A stretch of DNA of 28,645 bases from a virus. The position numbers and the translations under genes were made by a program. Each line of letters begins with the position of its first letter. The first letter of the stretch is position 1. Location of the stretch: IMG/VR virus record IMGVR_UViG_3300042888_001982, positions 1-28,645 of that record. The stretch is one strand, 5' to 3'. This document shows, piece after piece, positions 27,395 to 28,645 of the stretch. Under the pieces are notes generated by a model that was given only the letters and a program-made list of their open reading frames with translations, did not search any database and was not told the origin of the DNA.

Positions 27395-27600
27395 AAACTG
27401 CATTCACATTTAAGAATTGGTATTGGGGCGACGAAAATCCTCCCCATTGGTGGTCTAATTTTATCAAAGATAGACCTCTCAATGACGCAGTAAAAGAACT
27501 ATACTCCGTTGCTAAAGTTAGGCAAAAGATGAACGGCAACATTCGTGTCGTGTTCAACAGCCCGGCCGATCTATCGTTCTTTATATTGAGGTGGTCGTAA
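27391..27600 (+). CDS. small protein, tandem paralogue 2
   Basis: 69 aa from ATG 27391, in a 4 base overlap with the first copy. The TTGAGGTGG that codes its neighbour's LRW also serves as its ribosome site. MKTAFTFKNWYWGDENPPHW opens the protein; the C-terminus matches the upstream paralogue. An in-frame ATG at 27370 lies within the previous gene and is less likely. Confidence 0.75.
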   Translation: MKTAFTFKNWYWGDENPPHWWSNFIKDRPLNDAVKELYSVAKVRQKMNGNIRVVFNSPADLSFFILRWS

Positions 27601-27608
27601 TTTTATAC

Positions 27609-27637
27609 TTGACATTACCTCTATAATTTGCTATAAC
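27609..27637 (+). promoter_or_regulatory. sigma70-type promoter with imperfect dyad
   Basis: TTGACA at 27609-27614, 17 bp, TATAAC at 27632-27637. TTGCTATA (27628-27635) pairs with TATAGTAA (27640-27647) across a 4 base loop, with one G-T pair, and runs into AAGGAG. Confidence 0.75.
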
Positions 27638-27658
27638 AGTATAGTAAGGAGATATTAG

Positions 27659-28060
27659 GTGACAATGCATTTGATGAGCCATGCTTATACTACGATTTCT
27701 CACAAGAAGCGTAAGAACAAGCCTGTAACTATCAACGCCAAGTATGCAGCAGAGTTCCGTGAACATAACAAGTTCATGCGCCGTATTGGATGCAAAGAAA
27801 AGTCTCTTGATGAATATATTCAGTATCGTCAGGGTAACTACAAGCCTGCCTTGAAGGGTACTCCCATGCCTAAGTATGAGATTTCTAATCATCGTGAGAA
27901 GTATCCGTCGGGTGATGGCATCGGCACTACTTACGCTCGTAAGGAAAATGTCTATACAGGTACATTGATTAAGGGTATCAGCACACTTCACAAGAGTAAT
28001 GCGGTACCGGTTATCAACGATGAACAGATTTTAGAAATTGCAAAGATGCGGCGCGGGTAA
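27659..28060 (+). CDS. conserved phage protein, unknown function
   Basis: 133 aa. GTG 27659 sits 7 bases after GGAG, a better spacing than the in-frame ATG at 27665. It contains SHAYTTISHKKRKNKPVT, AEFREHNKFMRRIGC and a C-terminal YTGTLIKGISTLHKSNAVPV then INDEQILEIAKMRR, a block I recall from many phages. The role is unknown to me. Basic and soluble. Confidence 0.8.
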   Translation: MTMHLMSHAYTTISHKKRKNKPVTINAKYAAEFREHNKFMRRIGCKEKSLDEYIQYRQGNYKPALKGTPMPKYEISNHREKYPSGDGIGTTYARKENVYTGTLIKGISTLHKSNAVPVINDEQILEIAKMRRG

Positions 28061-28167
28061 TGGGCTGTCTGTTTCTGATTATTGCATTGTTACTGTTCCC
28101 ATCATATCCGTGGTTGGTAGCACTGTGTTTGATTTTGGCGTTTTTGTCTGTGAGGAATGATTTATGA
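28060..28167 (+). CDS. 35 aa hydrophobic membrane peptide
   Basis: Starts in a TAATG overlap and ends in an ATGA overlap. MGCLFLIIALLLFPSYPWLV then ALCLILAFLSV is almost wholly hydrophobic, two short spans joined at PSYPW. The overlaps on both sides are the main support. Confidence 0.6.
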   Translation: MGCLFLIIALLLFPSYPWLVALCLILAFLSVRNDL

Positions 28168-28645
28168 CGCCAGAACTAGAACAACATATTAGAGAGCAGT
28201 ATCCACTGATTTTTAGTGGGCGGTGCGAGATCAGTATCAACGATGGCTGGTTTGATATCATTGATATGCTTTGCAACAACATCCAGCATCGTATTGACAA
28301 TATTGTTATGCAGCGAAAGTATGCGATTGAATGGAACAAAGATGTAAACGATCCTGATTATGATTGGGCGGACCGTAGCTTTGTTAAGCGTAAAGAACGA
28401 CAAGTTCCGGAGTTGGTTGAGCAAGTTGTAGCAACACAGATTAAGGAAAAGTTTGGTACCTTACGCTTCTATTATAATGGTGGCGACGAGTTTATTCGTG
28501 GACTTGACTCTATGGCAGCATCTATGACTTCTCGTACTTGCGAAGAATGCGGGAGTCCCGGAACAAGTCGTAGCACCAAGAAACAACGGTGGGTACGAGT
28601 ATTATGTGAGAAACATGCAGAAGAACAGGGATATATAGAAGATGA
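28164..28645 (+). CDS. conserved zinc-binding phage protein, 3' partial
   Basis: About 160 codons, still open at the window edge. MTPELEQHIREQYPLIFSG opens it. IKEKFGTLRFYYNGGDEFI followed by a CEECGSPG knuckle and WVRVLCEKHAEE is a pattern shared by unnamed phage proteins: a helix, a GGD box and a Cys/His zinc site. Start is in an ATGA overlap with the membrane peptide. Function unknown. Confidence 0.75.
   Translation, partial: MTPELEQHIREQYPLIFSGRCEISINDGWFDIIDMLCNNIQHRIDNIVMQRKYAIEWNKDVNDPDYDWADRSFVKRKERQVPELVEQVVATQIKEKFGTLRFYYNGGDEFIRGLDSMAASMTSRTCEECGSPGTSRSTKKQRWVRVLCEKHAEEQGYIED

Noticed and set aside
1-28645. tRNA genes, CRISPR arrays, insertion sequences or integrase
   Set aside because: No cloverleaf-like sequence, regularly spaced repeat array, transposase or integrase motif was seen by eye. 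A tRNA scan would be needed to exclude unusual tRNAs.
1-28645. Window as bacterial chromosome because of clpX, clpS and clpP
   Set aside because: Gene density, overlaps, small unassigned genes, ligase and exonuclease types and NATAAATA motifs all indicate phage. In bacteria clpP and clpX are usually adjacent and clpS sits by clpA, unlike here.

Overview
The window is a stretch of a large tailed-phage genome, most likely a T4-superfamily myovirus of a Gram-negative host. The phage evidence is the dense packing of genes with 1 to 8 base overlaps (ATGA, TAATG), many short unassigned proteins, a DNA ligase, a T4 RNase H-like 5'-3' exonuclease, a small heat-shock protein of the kind carried by marine T4-like phages, a holin-like protein, and repeated NATAAATA motifs that match T4-type late promoters. 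Alongside these are many near-consensus sigma70-type promoters (TTGACA, mostly 17 bp, TATAGT-like). No tRNA, rRNA, CRISPR or insertion sequence was seen. All genes lie on the + strand except two at 20308-21293.

Layout. 1-3790: a 7-carboxy-7-deazaguanine synthase (QueE) fragment, then a glycosyltransferase, an SGNH-hydrolase-like protein and a GalE-type epimerase, probably a nucleic-acid or glycan modification cassette. 3799-9659: two related SPPY-type DNA methyltransferases, a candidate PD-(D/E)XK nuclease between them, a ParB/DGQHR-like protein and a possible GIY-YIG-like protein. 9720-16572: exonuclease, small conserved phage genes, a secreted EF-hand protein, an OB-fold-like protein and an ATP-dependent DNA ligase. 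16580-23631: a membrane/coiled-coil protein, ClpX, Hsp20, ClpS, a metallophosphoesterase-like protein that has lost its metal ligands and a Lys/Ala-rich protein (both on the minus strand), a large late protein and ClpP. 23667-28645: small genes, several behind near-identical promoters and leaders, including a holin-like protein, a SWIM zinc-finger protein and a tandem paralogue pair.

The most striking content is a nearly complete proteostasis set within 5.4 kb: ClpX unfoldase with its ClpP-docking IGF loop, ClpP with an intact catalytic triad and no propeptide, the N-degron adaptor ClpS, and a small heat-shock holdase. These could form a phage-run degradation machine that recognises its own substrates.

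Two regulatory themes also stand out. Several promoters put the ATG at or a few bases from the predicted transcription start, predicting leaderless mRNAs. Other promoters sit inside inverted repeats whose right arm is the Shine-Dalgarno sequence, so read-through RNA would hide the ribosome site while locally started RNA would expose it. All family calls were made by reading motifs, with no database search.
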